DNA of 64,000 nt. It comes from Diabrotica undecimpunctata (lineage: Eukaryota > Arthropoda > Insecta > Coleoptera > Chrysomelidae). Numbering within the stretch: position 1 is the first letter of the stretch; each line of letters opens with the position of its first letter. This document shows positions 1 through 11,029 of the stretch, in pieces. The DNA lies in the NCBI RefSeq assembly GCF_040954645.1, contig NC_092810.1, forward strand, positions 76,354,660 to 76,418,659. Reading direction: 5' to 3'. The translations under genes were made by a program, and so were the position numbers. The notes below the pieces were generated by a model. The model was not told the DNA's origin. It searched no databases and saw nothing but the letters and a program-made list of their open reading frames with translations.

Positions 1-73
1 AATGTAGTTATTTCTGGCATATAGAAAGTACAGGCCTATCTCTGGAACGCTGCCATCTGAATGTGAATTATAG
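1..73. repeat. Left arm of an outer inverted repeat
   Basis: Bases 1-73 are the reverse complement of 4950-5022, essentially without mismatch. After the inserted mariner block the left arm seems to resume at about 2808 (a match around 'aacagaaaagtag' to the complement of 4920-4935). This suggests a foldback-type element of about 5 kb, possibly reaching beyond the left edge of the window, into which the mariner block was inserted. No gene of its own is visible. Confidence 0.8.
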
Positions 74-102
74 TATAGTAAGTTTGCCTGACATCATTTA
101 AT

Positions 103-423
103 ATGTGGCGGCATGTAAAGACGCTCCAATTGACAAATACCATACGAATGTTTTTGCAACAAAATCAAAGTGCAACTGTATTTTCGAAGCAGTTGTTAGA
201 TATTGGAAATGGTAAACTCGCTATTGACACCTTGACCGGATTGATTTCATTACCCGGAGATTTCTGTTACTTAGCAGACTCGAAAGAGGAGCTTATTGAA
301 CATATTATGATACATTATTTAATTTTAAGGCGATCCGAAGTTCGGAGGGTCAGCTTATTTTTCCTCAGCATTTTTATCCCATGCAGACCTTTGCCCCTAC
401 CTATCATATATACAGGGTGGTGA
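103..423 (+). pseudogene. Helitron/PIF1-type helicase fragment in the left inverted arm
   Basis: An open frame of 106 codons. Its first 70 or so residues (for example TIRMFLQQNQSA, QLLDIGNGK, LISLPGDFC, SKEELIEHI) resemble the C-terminal part of PIF1-like helicases carried by insect Helitrons, a family recognised from memory. The N-terminal helicase motifs are absent and the last 35 residues read into the start of the mariner element at 413, so this is a captured fragment, not a working helicase. An identical copy lies inverted at 2458-2778, so the fragment occurs once on each side of the mariner element. Whether it is part of the mobile unit or duplicated flank cannot be settled here. Confidence 0.55.
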
Positions 424-2468
424 ACCGTCAAATGGACCATAGGAAATTCAATGGGAAATTCTAAATTGTTGAATTCCTGCTTCCCTAATTATTTTACATC
501 AAAATTCATAAGAAACTATTTGTAAAGAACTGAAATATGTATTAACAACAAATGTTAAAATTGTTCAACGAATTAAATGTATTCCAAAATTTTGTAAAAA
601 TATAATACATTTTTCAGGCCACCCCTTAAAGTCAGGCCACACGAGGTACAAGAATGTGTATGACATGTTGCGTTTGGTCATATTGATGATTCTGATATTT
701 GACAATATTTGAATTGTCAATATTTTTATTTTGTGATTAAATTATACACAAATACTAAAATAGGCAAGTCTTCACAAATACTACTATTAGTCAACAGTAA
801 ATAGTACTTTGTAAACAATAAGCTATATTGTTTACAAAGCAATAAAATTGATGAAATGTATTCAGTTCACGAAAAATCACAATAATGTTGTATTCAGGCA
901 ATAGTGCGAGCACTGCGAGATCTTTATTTAACACAAGTTATCATAATGCACTCCAATTCAATTCCAGGTTATACAACAATCAAAGAATAATATAGTTTTA
1001 CTATGATCCTTCCTAATAATAATTTATGATAATTTCTAAACATAAAACTATAACAAATGTTCAAACAATAATCCATTTTGTACTAAGCAGTACCCCACTC
1101 GATTGCAAAATTCTCGTCTAACATTAGCCAGAATGCGTGGCGTTATTTTTGCACACTCTTCAATAATTCGCATTTTGAATGCTTCAATATCTGTAAATTT
1201 TTGGTCAGAATAGATTTTTGATTTTAAATGCCCCCAGATAAAATAATCGTTTGGAGCTAGATCTGCCGATCTCGGAGGCCACTTAATATTACAGTCAGGT
1301 CCAATCAAACAATTATTAAAGCTGTTTTTAAGGAATTCTTTAACCTCCCAGTTATTATGCGCAGGGCAGCCATCCATTTGAAACCAAATTTCTTCTTCAT
1401 CTGAAGCTATTTCTGCAAGTCTGGGTAAAATTTCTTCTTGTAGCAAATCTAAAAACTTTTTTGAATTTAAATTTTCCTCATAGAAAAATGGTCCAATAAT
1501 ATTGTGTCCTAACCAGACATTTATTTTTCGACGATATTGGGTATGGCTTTCAATAATATCCTCAGGCTTTTTTGTCGACCAAATCCTATAATTTTGAACA
1601 TTTGGTTCATTATTTAATGTAAATGTACATTCATCACTAAACAAAATGTTTTTTAAAAATTGTCTGTCTGCATTAGCCCTCTCTAACATTTCATAACAAA
1701 ATTCCGCTCGTCGTTCAGCATCTCCTTCTCTTAGTTCTTGATGACATTGAAATTTATATGAACGGAATTTATTCCTTTTCAAAATTTTTAAGGCCGTAGA
1801 GTTATGAATATTAAACTGGTCTGCAATGGTCCGAGAACTTATTCTAGGATTTTCTACAACTGCTGTTAATACATTTATTTCATTATGATTTTCTAAATTT
1901 TTTGGTACCTCAGCAATATTGTTTGTACAGGTCCAATTAGAAATCACGGTCCCAGTATTTTCAAAATTTTGTAAAATCCTTTGAATTGTTGAGTGACTTG
2001 GAATTGGTGTATTGGGATATCTTACGCTAAATAAAAAACTAACAATTCGAGCACTATTGCCTGAATAAAACATTTTTATTATTGCTACTTTCTCCTCAAC
2101 TGAATACATTTTTTAATCAACTATGTTGTTTTTTAAACAATAAATCATTAAATTAAAATTTTGGCAATTCAAATATTGTCAAATATCAGAAACATAAATA
2201 TGATCAAACGCAACATGTCATACAGATTCTTGTACCTCGTGTGGCCTGACTTTAAGGGGTGGCCTGAAAAATGTATTATATTTTTACAAAATTTTGGAAT
2301 ACATTTAATTCGTTGAACAATTTTAACATTTGTTGTTAATACATATTTCAGTTCTTTACAAATAGTTTCTTATGAATTTTGATGTAAAATAATTAGGGAA
2401 GCAGGAATTCAACAATTTAGAATTTCCCATTGAATTTCCTATGGTCCATTTGACGGTTCACCACCCTG
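413..2468 (-). mobile_element. Mariner-type DNA transposon with ~305 bp terminal inverted repeats
   Basis: Both ends read CAGGGTGGTGAACC and are bordered by TA, the target dinucleotide of Tc1/mariner elements. The terminal repeats span about 413-718 and 2163-2468. They are practically identical until about 645 and then diverge. The repeat identity continues outward to 76 and 2805, so the full arms are about 643 bp. Near-identity of the arms plus an uninterrupted transposase gene (1048-2109) indicate a recent insertion or recent arm homogenisation. Confidence 0.8.
1048..2109 (-). CDS. Mariner-like transposase, intact
   Basis: A 353-residue protein with an ATG start. Residues 1-110 hold a helix-turn-helix region of the type found in many insect mariner-like proteins (start MYSVEEKVAIIKMFYSGNSA; I recall this domain as Pfam DUF4817), followed by a second HTH (SSRTIADQFNIHNSTALKIL). 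The catalytic core has D159 (ILFSDECTF), D246 (FQMDGCPAHN) and D283 (WPPRSADLAPNDYF), that is, an all-aspartate triad with 36 residues between the last two, close to the DD34D of classic mariners. Length is normal for the family. The gene sits inside its own terminal repeats, has no stop or frameshift, and is expected to cut and paste the element at TA sites. Expression cannot be judged from sequence. Confidence 0.88.
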   Translation of the reverse strand: MYSVEEKVAIIKMFYSGNSARIVSFLFSVRYPNTPIPSHSTIQRILQNFENTGTVISNWTCTNNIAEVPKNLENHNEINVLTAVVENPRISSRTIADQFNIHNSTALKILKRNKFRSYKFQCHQELREGDAERRAEFCYEMLERANADRQFLKNILFSDECTFTLNNEPNVQNYRIWSTKKPEDIIESHTQYRRKINVWLGHNIIGPFFYEENLNSKKFLDLLQEEILPRLAEIASDEEEIWFQMDGCPAHNNWEVKEFLKNSFNNCLIGPDCNIKWPPRSADLAPNDYFIWGHLKSKIYSDQKFTDIEAFKMRIIEECAKITPRILANVRREFCNRVGYCLVQNGLLFEHLL

Positions 2469-2778
2469 TATATATGATAGGTAGGGGCAAAGGTCTGCAT
2501 GGGATAAAAATGCTGAGGAAAAATAAGCTGACCCTCCGAACTTCGGATCGCCTTAAAATTAAATAATGTATCATAATATGTTCAATAAGCTCCTCTTTCG
2601 AGTCTGCTAAGTAACAGAAATCTCCGGGTAATGAAATCAATCCGGTCAAGGTGTCAATAGCGAGTTTACCATTTCCAATATCTAACAACTGCTTCGAAAA
2701 TACAGTTGCACTTTGATTTTGTTGCAAAAACATTCGTATGGTATTTGTCAATTGGAGCGTCTTTACATGCCGCCACAT
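2458..2778 (-). pseudogene. Helicase fragment, inverted duplicate
   Basis: This frame encodes the same 106 residues as 103-423 in inverted orientation. The two copies show no amino-acid difference. Together with the mariner ends they form one continuous inverted repeat whose outer limits are about 76 and 2805. At both limits the sequence is TA followed by TAGTAAGTTTGCC read inward. Confidence 0.55.
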
Positions 2779-2833
2779 ATTAAATGATGTCAGGCAAACT
2801 TACTATAGTAAATTCATTTAACAGAAAAGTAGC

Positions 2834-3699
2834 GGTCAACAAATGCATGCACATAACACGCGAAACCCTATGTTTATATAATTGTACAGGGTTGTATTAA
2901 GATTCTAGCAGCCTATACCATCTGAATTTGAAATGAATTAATTTATAATTTTTAGGATTACTGTTAAAATAATAGTAATCAATGATTAATCTTTCAAAGA
3001 AGTATACTTAAATAATATTTTTGTAAACTGTCATTCACACATCATTAGTTAATTGTGGTATTAATCAAAAGGCAAAAAATAGAAAGTTGTTTTTATACAT
3101 TTTACGCTTTAAATCCAATATTTGGAAATAAGTAATAATATTATCATTAATGATATAAAAAGAGACCTCTTCTTGTGTAAAAGTTCGGGAAAATACTTAT
3201 ACATAATTATAGGGTAGATAGACTTATACATTTAACATTACATTAACATTAATAAATAAAATTTATTAAGTCGACGTTTCGATATCGATTTAACATTTAT
3301 TTGTGTCAGCAGAAACGAATGTATATTTAGAAGAATTGTGACATCACTATTTTTGACTTGCCGGTTATGTCGAAGATGGTTCGAGATATCAAAATGCCGC
3401 TTTCAGATTTTGATTCAGGAGACAAATCTATATATGAATCCATCGATAGATCGTCCCCAAAGTATTGCATAGGCGACAACGCACAAACGAACATACTTTG
3501 CGGATGTAAAACGAAAGTTTTTCTTTGAAAATGATGAAAAAAACTTTTTACTATTACATATAAGTAATATCGAATTACGAAAAATAAGTACTGGAAAAGT
3601 AGATAGGTACAATGAGTAAAATGGGTTACAGTTTTTCATTTTTAAAATATTCCATTTTGTTTATGTAATTTCGAATTATTTCGTATCTTTTATTTATCA
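2834..3699. other. No gene recognised; AT-rich repeat debris
   Basis: Only short frames lacking similarity occur here. Around 3270-3300 the string 'gtcgacgtttcgatatcgat' resembles the conserved terminal motif seen in Penelope-like elements, so part of this stretch may be old retroelement sequence. Confidence 0.4.
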
Positions 3700-3716
3700 T
3701 TGCTACTCATTTCCAC

Positions 3717-4065
3717 ATCAAAAGCTAGATCCACCTTCAACCGGATGGGGGCCTTCTTCAAGAGCCACAACCTCTCTCTTGGTATAAAAGTAAGAATGCT
3801 GCGATGCTACCTACGTCTTCTCTGTTCTTTTTATGGTGTTGAATCGTGGACCTTGAACGAAGATATGTGCAGAAAATTGGAAGCATTTGAGATGTGGCTA
3901 TATCGGAGAATACTTAAAATCCCGTGGACTGACCGAGTCACCAATGAGGAGGTCCTCAGAAGAATGAAGAAGAACCGAGAGGTACTGACCACCATCAAAT
4001 CTCGAAAGTTACAGTACTTTGGACACATTATGCGAAATGAATCCACATCCGGACTGTATATAGTT
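3717..4065 (+). pseudogene. LINE reverse transcriptase C-terminal fragment
   Basis: About 115 codons matching the C-terminal region of insect endonuclease/reverse-transcriptase LINEs: RSTFNRMGAFF, FYGVESWTLN, MWLYRRILKIPWTDRVTNEE and KLQYFGHIMRNES. This is the post-RT segment of the ORF. The catalytic RT motifs are missing, and the match stops at 4065 before the usual Arg/Lys-rich end. It is a truncated, non-functional insert, probably RTE-like; clade assignment is from memory. Confidence 0.75.
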
Positions 4066-4068
4066 TAA

Positions 4069-4919
4069 AAACTTGTGGAAGATGGAAAATCACATATTAT
4101 GCAGTAGGATGTCCTTTTTTTGTTTTTTGTTGTTTTTGTCACAGGTTCTTACAAGGTTAAGACCTAAAGGTCTTTATTTTGTAAGACCTTTTATTTACAT
4201 ACATATATAATGATCAACATATCACCTCACTACAATGATAGTGTCAAAAGGAAAAGATGAAGACAGACAGTACCCTGGATGTAAGCGGAAAACTTCTTAT
4301 TGGCGATATCTATATTATTGTTTTTTAACAAAACAAACTCTTTGCTGGGCCTGAGGATGAGGCAAATATTGTAAGCCTCGAAACCGATCGCTTCTGTAAA
4401 ACTTTGAAAGTAAATATTAGATTGTGAGTATTGACCTTTTTAATATATTTGTTCAATTATGGACTCACACTTGCAACCCTTTTATCATCATAATAATTAT
4501 TATAATACAGTCAAAATAATATTAAATTTACTTACTTCAGTTGAGAGAAAACAGCAAACACCTTAAAAATGTTCAAAGTTCTAAGTTTATTTAAATAACA
4601 CTATAATTATAAACCAACACTATAAATATACCAACAAACATATATAGAGCTATTAAAAGTAAAAATTATATTTATATAATTCAACAGACATAAATATGAT
4701 TCGTAAGGATTACTGAATCCATATCTGTTAAAACTGCAAATTATGCGTCTTTGTTTAAAGGTGTAGATTGTCGTTACTTGTGAGTTTCTACTTGTTACTT
4801 TTGATATGCTTTTGTATATAATCAGTTACAGTATAAGTGATTTTGTAACAAGTAGATACCTCTTCAGCATCTCTAGATACTTGGAATGAATATATCACGC
4901 GTCCCTAGTTTGTTTATTC
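4069..4919. other. Retroelement tail, then no recognisable gene
   Basis: At about 4340-4410, 'ctgaggatgaggca' and 'cctcgaaaccgatcg' resemble the ends of Penelope-like elements. A 13-base inverted pair (tctacttgttact near 4785 with its complement near 4845) suggests a small hairpin. No coding sequence is supported. Confidence 0.35.
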
Positions 4920-5022
4920 TACTTTTCTGTTAGGCGAATATGGTATATACTATAATTCACATTCAGATGGCAGCGTTCCAGAGATAGGCCTGTACTTTCT
5001 ATATGCCAGAAATAACTACATT
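4920..5022. repeat. Right arm of the outer inverted repeat
   Basis: Bases 4950-5022 pair with 1-73. Bases 4920-4949 resemble, in complement, the sequence that follows the mariner block on the left (from 2808). This supports insertion of the mariner block into the left arm. Confidence 0.75.
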
Positions 5023-5481
5023 GTTGTCAGTTTTTAATCGTACCTACAATCGTACGTTATGGGCCGGCTCCTATAAAAGAATTATAATTTCGGAAATATT
5101 TATGAATGTGAAACGGAAAAATACTACATTTTTTTAATTATATAATTTTTCTGTTGGTATTTTAAAAATAGAAAGTTATATTTCGGAAATCTGGTCTTTT
5201 CGGAATTATATCTTCTGTTCAAAATTGTTTACAATTCGTGGAAATGAAATAATTATTTGTATAATCCGTTTTTGATCTTAATGTCCTTTTAATGACACAC
5301 TTTCTCTACCTGCATTTACAGTTACAGACATTAAAAAATAATTTAGAATTAAAAAAATATACCTATTTATAAATTCAAAATTATTGTCTAATGCCAGCAA
5401 TTATAAATTCAGGTAAATACTTGAGAGTCATTAAAAGAATTTTCAGTTGATATCAGACGTTTTTGTCGTGTCAGTGTCAAA

Positions 5482-6876
5482 ATGGCCGCGAGTGTAATAA
5501 AATTCAAAAACGGTAATTTGTTAAATAGTGAATGCAAAAAAATAGTGTTAAATGTTTTTAACTATTTATCAAACAGTAATAATGATAAAAGTGTATCAAC
5601 AATAGTGCGGGAAGTTTCTGCTATGACTGGAGTCTCTGAGCGAACGATATTCCGATATAGAAGTGAAAGTAAAAATGGTCCACTCGTAACTCCTATAAGA
5701 AAAAAAAGAACCGGTTATTTGAATAGTCGTGAGAATAGATATGATGAAGCAACTCGGTCTAGAATAAGACAAGTAGTGCACGGTTTTTTTATGGACAATA
5801 TTCCTCCAACCCTTGACGTAGTACTAGAAAAAATTAAGCAAATGGAGCATCTTCCGAATTTTTCCAAGAGTACGTTGAGAAGACTATTGCACGACATGGG
5901 TTTTATATATGGCAAACAAGGTAGAAATTCAATATTAATAGAAAAACAAGAAATAGTCGCTTGGAGGCGTCACTATCTCCGGGAAATAAAGAAACTGAGG
6001 AACAAAGGAGCCAATATCATTTATATGGACGAATCATGGGTTAATACTGGAATAACCAATGGGCAAGTATGGCAAGATACAACAATAAAAAATAGCCGAC
6101 AGGCTTTCGTAAATGGACTTACCACAGGTTTAAAAACTCCGACCGGAAAAGGACCAAGATTTGTTTTAGTCCATGCAGGAAACAAAGACGGATTTGTTGA
6201 AGGTGCTGACATCACTTTTCTTGCCAAAAAAGGTGCTGAAGATTACCATGAAGAGATGGACGGAGATCTATTTGAAAAATGGTTTGAAGAGATGCTAATA
6301 CCGAATCTCCCAAAAAATAAAAAGAATGTCATTATCTTGGACAATGCATCTTATCACTCTAGGAAATTAAATTTTCCCAAACAATATTGGGTGAAACGTC
6401 AAATTAAGGAGTGGCTCTATGAAAAGGACATTTATTTTGAAGAAGATTACTTAAAAAATGAACTTCTGGAAACTGCTAATGTATTTAAAAATATTTATGA
6501 CAAATACAAAATTGATTGTATTGGTGAAAAATACAGGAATCACAGTGACGAACAATGCCGCGTAGATGTACATATCTTAAGACTTCCGCCTTATCACTGT
6601 GAACTGAACCCAATAGAAATGGTGTGGAGTGAAGTGAAACGGTACGTGTCCTCTAAGAATTCAAGTTTCAAACAAAACGACGTTAAAACATTGATTTATG
6701 AAGGTTATGATAAAGTACAGAACAATGGACATTGGAAAAATTACGTCAACCATGTTATAAAATTGGAGAATAATTTTTGGACAGTAGACAACATTCAAGA
6801 TGACATTGAACCTATTAGAATTTCATTAAACGATGACTCTGAAGATGAACTAGATTATGAAAATGAAGATGATTGA
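5482..6876 (+). CDS. DDE transposase-like protein of the IS630/Tc1 superfamily, long-spacer type
   Basis: An uninterrupted 464-residue frame whose start is in a good context (caaaATGGCC). Residues 35-63 look like a helix-turn-helix (SVSTIVREVSAMTGVSERTI) and a second N-terminal DNA-binding segment follows to about 150. Candidate catalytic residues are D183 (YMDESWV), D287 (IILDNASYHS) and E379 (CELNPIEMVW), giving 91 residues between the last two, far more than the 34 of Tc1. The C-terminus is acidic (SEDELDYENEDD). I found no convincing terminal inverted repeats or TA duplication in the 400 bases on either side, and no simple-repeat flank. It could be an old but conserved transposon, a single-exon domesticated gene, or a recently inserted copy whose ends I missed. 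Confidence 0.8.
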   Translation: MAASVIKFKNGNLLNSECKKIVLNVFNYLSNSNNDKSVSTIVREVSAMTGVSERTIFRYRSESKNGPLVTPIRKKRTGYLNSRENRYDEATRSRIRQVVHGFFMDNIPPTLDVVLEKIKQMEHLPNFSKSTLRRLLHDMGFIYGKQGRNSILIEKQEIVAWRRHYLREIKKLRNKGANIIYMDESWVNTGITNGQVWQDTTIKNSRQAFVNGLTTGLKTPTGKGPRFVLVHAGNKDGFVEGADITFLAKKGAEDYHEEMDGDLFEKWFEEMLIPNLPKNKKNVIILDNASYHSRKLNFPKQYWVKRQIKEWLYEKDIYFEEDYLKNELLETANVFKNIYDKYKIDCIGEKYRNHSDEQCRVDVHILRLPPYHCELNPIEMVWSEVKRYVSSKNSSFKQNDVKTLIYEGYDKVQNNGHWKNYVNHVIKLENNFWTVDNIQDDIEPIRISLNDDSEDELDYENEDD

Positions 6877-7047
6877 AAATTGTTTTTCGGGGGTATTCTT
6901 TTCTCAGTAAAGGTAATAAAATATTTAGTTGATCTGGTTGAAATGTAGCACACTTAAATAACTCATTAATCGACATAATTTCAAGTAGTTATATTAGACG
7001 TCATTATGCAAAAAATAAAGTTATGAACATTTAATAAATTAGTGCAC

Positions 7048-7309
7048 AATTGAGGCCCCTAGAACACAAGGGGTGTAAGTGCCAAAAACAAAGTTTTGAA
7101 AAATCTTTGTTCAAAGTTCGATATAAATTTAAAAATCTAGGTAGCACTTTTTCAGTTTTCAGCATGTTTTCAATGACATGTAATTTTTGATGGTGTTATT
7201 GTTGTTAATGTAGAAAGTTTGAAGCCAAAAGTACATGCCTGTTGTTAGATATCAGTTGCTAAGTGATAAGCAACTGCACTTACACCCTTGTGTTCTAGGG
7301 GCCTCAATT
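7048..7309. mobile_element. MITE of 262 bp with ~32 bp terminal inverted repeats
   Basis: The left end aattgaggcccctagaacac is repeated inverted at the right end (7273-7309), with a one-base length difference in a G run. The interior is non-coding and AT-rich. Length and symmetry are those of a non-autonomous DNA transposon. The target duplication is unclear because the repeat ends in aatt. Confidence 0.8.
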
Positions 7310-7850
7310 AGGGGTTTTTTGCAATTATCTCAGTCATTTGTTTATGTATTTTAATTTACAAACTAAAAAATTAAAAAACTGTTTAAGATCTGCAACATTT
7401 ATTTGAAACATTTTTCCCTAAAATGCACGAGGAACAAAATAGGCAAAAAAATGATTTTTTCCAAACTTCATCTTTCTTTAAAAAATAAACAAAGCAAAAT
7501 TGGCTGTAATTCTTCAAGGAATTATCATCAGTTATCCCTTATCTACCGTTTAGAACATTAAAAAACCTGTAGAATATTTTTCATATTTTTTTCCCTATTA
7601 ACTGCGGTATTATGTATAAAAGCATTTTAGGAATTATTACCATTTATTTCATTCACGAATTTTCTATTAACAACTTTAGCTTACCTAAACATATCTTAGT
7701 TTACCGTGAGTTTGGCCCTGCTTATTTTACAAAATTAGCAAAACTTACAATGGCAGTAGAATTGGCAACGCTGTTATCCTATATCCGTACACTGCCATCT
7801 CAACGTGACTTTATCTATATAATGAAAGAAATTTTTTATGAAGGATGAAG
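7310..7850. other. No gene seen
   Basis: AT-rich sequence. The open frame at 7612-7848 has no recognisable motif or start context and is probably chance. Confidence 0.4.
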
Positions 7851-8330
7851 AATTTTCGGCGAGAGGTTGTAGAGTTTTGGCCAAGTACTTTTCCAATGGT
7901 TGTGTAGGGCAGTAGTGTGCACTGACAATGGGAGGCAGAGGAATATAGTGTTTTTCTCACCCACTCTTACACACTTGTCTGAGCCCGTAAGAGATAATTT
8001 CTATTCATTGAAAAACAATACACGACTCCGATCGTGTATTGTCCAAACCAAGTGTCCTCGTGCGAAATTTAATTTGATAATTCGGTGTTCACGGAAAAGA
8101 AGCGGTCCAGATAATCTATTATAGTTCGAGAAGATAAACCAATAGCATAAAGTCGCCTCCCAAGTGTCCATTCACTTACGTTTACATTTCTCACTACTTG
8201 CAGATGATTTCGAAGGAAAACTGCCGTAGCTATTTGGTTTCTCAAAGCACTAGAAACTGACTGTGACCATCTAAATTCGCCACAACAGAACTTATGCTCA
8301 TTGGAATACACTAAGAGTGACAACACTACA
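7850..8330 (-). pseudogene. Tc1-like transposase remnant
   Basis: On the - strand, 8069-8326 carries the second helix-turn-helix typical of Tc1 transposases (SALRNQIATAVFLRNHLQ, then VRNVNVSEWTLGRRLYAIGL). Downstream the match continues with interruptions: a decayed stretch resembling the region around the first catalytic aspartate is read in changing frames to about 7850. Stops and shifts make it non-functional. Confidence 0.6.
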
Positions 8331-8771
8331 CAAACAATTTATAATTGACGTTAAAATCAGAGAAACAAAAACTATGCTGACAATGGTTATTAGAAATCAG
8401 GGCAAGGAGCCCTTTTTATTTCAAACGCTTGTCGAAACAGCAGCAACGACAATTTTTTTCAAGCAATCCCGTAGTAAACTATGTTAGAACCAAAAATAGT
8501 CAAACAATAATAATAACTTCTGAAATAAATTCAAATTACGGGGTGACCCCAATTTTATGCTCGACAATGTATCATAAATCCAATTATATAACCGTGGAAG
8601 ATTTAGAATCACAATTATTGGCTACATCTTGTTTTCGTATATACATAATATTAATGTAAGGATATTAAAATCCTAGCTATAACAAGGTCTCGCTCTTACA
8701 CGAGGGAATGCATAAGCCCAAGGTTCAGAAATTATTATATATATTATAGACGTATAACATGATATAATTAA
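8331..8771. other. No gene seen
   Basis: Low-complexity AT-rich sequence. The frame at 8429-8659 shows no recognisable family. Confidence 0.4.
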
Positions 8772-9712
8772 TAATGAATATATCATCATCATCAGCCCGT
8801 TTTAAGTCCACTGCAAGATATAGGCCTCCCCTGTTTGTATCCAGAGTGCACGAGCTTGTGTAATATGAATATAATATTTCGTCATATTTTGCAGATCATC
8901 TTGCCATCGTGTAGGTGGTCTTCCTCTGACTCGTTTATCTGTTCTTGGTGTACATTCGGTTAACTTGCGTGTCCACCTTCCATCCTTCATCTTGGCCAGC
9001 CCATCTCCCTTTCAATCTGCAAACTCTCTCCACAATATCTGTAACTCCGGTTGTCTTTCTTCAGTCTTCGTTCTTAATCTTGTCTTTTATTGTTACTCCT
9101 ATCATTGAATGCTCCATCCTTCTTTGTGTATTTGTAAGGGACAGTGTTTCCTCACCGTAAGTTATTACTGGCAGAACATACGGATCGAAGATTTTCCGCT
9201 GCAGTTTAATCGATATGCGCTCTTTAAACACGTTCTTAAGAGCTCAAAATTCTGCCCATCCATGTGCCATTTCCACCTCACCTGTTGTTCTTGCCTATTC
9301 TAATTTCGTATCCAAGTTATATGTATTTATAAACAAGCTCTACTTCTAGTAGTGCAAAAGTTCTTTCTGAATTTTTTAATTGTTACTGGGTCACGTGTTT
9401 TGTTTTTGGGGATATTTATGTTTATACCGATTCCTTTGCAGGCTCTTACCAGTTCTTCTAACATGGTGTTGATTTCGTATAGGTCATCTCCTATAAAAAC
9501 TATGTCATCAGATGGGTCAGTCTTTTCCCGTCGACACTTATCTCTTTATGATCCCAATTAAGTATTTTAAAAGCTCGTTCTAGGGTAGTTATAAAAAGCT
9601 TTGTTGATAGTGTGTCACCCTGTCTGACATCTCCTTGAATTTTTATTTCGTTACTGTTTTCTTGTAACTTTATTAGGTTTATCGCATTTCTGAATGAATC
9701 TATAGTCACCTG
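8772..9712 (-). pseudogene. 5'-truncated, decayed LINE (RTE-like)
   Basis: Read on the - strand. The upstream part (9500-9709) keeps an RT block with DVRQGDTLSTKLF and the start of the catalytic region. The end (8802-8990) has the usual C-terminus (RKLTECTPRTDKRVRGRPPT, RWQDDL, ALWIQTGEAYILQW). Between them the frame is broken repeatedly. The 3' end is an ATG-type trinucleotide tail (complement of atcatcatcatc at about 8781), typical of RTE elements. The 5' end stops next to a (TA)n tract. Confidence 0.75.
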
Positions 9713-9726
9713 TAATTATAAAAATA

Positions 9727-9729
<3 letters not shown>

Positions 9730-9808
<79 letters not shown>
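9730..9808. repeat. (TA)n microsatellite
   Basis: About 79 bases of uninterrupted TA dinucleotide, between a truncated LINE and the long palindrome. Confidence 0.98.
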
Positions 9809-9810
<2 letters not shown>

Positions 9811-9843
9811 TTAAGGTATATGACCGTTTAATTTAATATAAAA

Positions 9844-11029
9844 AAATGTGCACTCGTAAGTGAATGGGATGTTATCGGTCTGGAGATAAAAAGACAAGAG
9901 TTGTGCTACTTTATCTATTTATTGAAGACGTTTCGCCTATTGTTCAATAAGCATCATCAGTTCATCTAAAAGAGTGTTATTAGCGATACATCTAATATGA
10001 AAAAACAATTAAGTAAATGATCTTACCTTTAAAAGATCTGTAGCATTACAATGTTGTTATTGCAAAGAAACATCAAAAAATTAATATAATAAATATAACA
10101 GCAAAAAATATAGAAACACAGAACGCTGGAAGATTCCCAATTTAACTAATTTGTTTTAAATTTCACTTTTGAAAACATTGATTGATTAAATCTATCAAAA
10201 AATATAATTGTCAATTTTGAATTGTTATATAAACAACGGCACGGCTAGGGTTCTTGACTGTTATGATCATATCATGAAAATGAAGTATTTGAAAGCTCGA
10301 CTGTCAGAAATGACAATCAGCTGGTGAGATTGAAGGAAAAGTTTTATAGATGTCAACATAAATGTTATGATATAATAAAAGAAGTTGAAGAAGAAAACAA
10401 TAATTAAAAGTAGAATACGGAAGAATCAATTGATCAATACTACAAAATTGATTCTTCCGTATTCTACTTTTAATTATTGTTTTCTTCTTCAACTTCTTTT
10501 ATTATATCATAACATTTATGTTGACATCTATAAAACTTTTCCTTCAATCTCACCAGCTGATTGTCATTTCTGACAGTCGAGCTTTCAAATACTTCATTTT
10601 CATGATATGATCATAACAGTCAAGAACCCTAGCCGTGCCGTTGTTTATATAACAATTCAAAATTGACAATTATATTTTTTGATAGATTTAATCAATCAAT
10701 GTTTTCAAAAGTGAAATTTAAAACCAATTAGTTAAATTGGGAATCTTCCAGCGTTCTGTGTTTCTATATTTTTTGCTGTTATATTTATTATATTAATTTT
10801 TTGATGTTTCTTTGCAATAACAACATTGTAATGCTACAGATCTTTTAAAGGTAAGATCATTTACTTAATTGTTTTTTCATATTAGATGTATCGCTAATAA
10901 CACTCTTTTAGATGAACTGATGATGCTTATTGAACAATAGGCGAAACGTCTTCAATAAATAGATAAAGTAGCACAACTCTTGTCTTTTTATCTCCAGACC
11001 GATAACATCCCATTCACTTACGAGTGCAC

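Noticed and set aside
10304..10573. Two 62-codon frames over the palindrome centre
   Set aside because: They are mirror images forced by the inverted repeat; composition is AT-driven.
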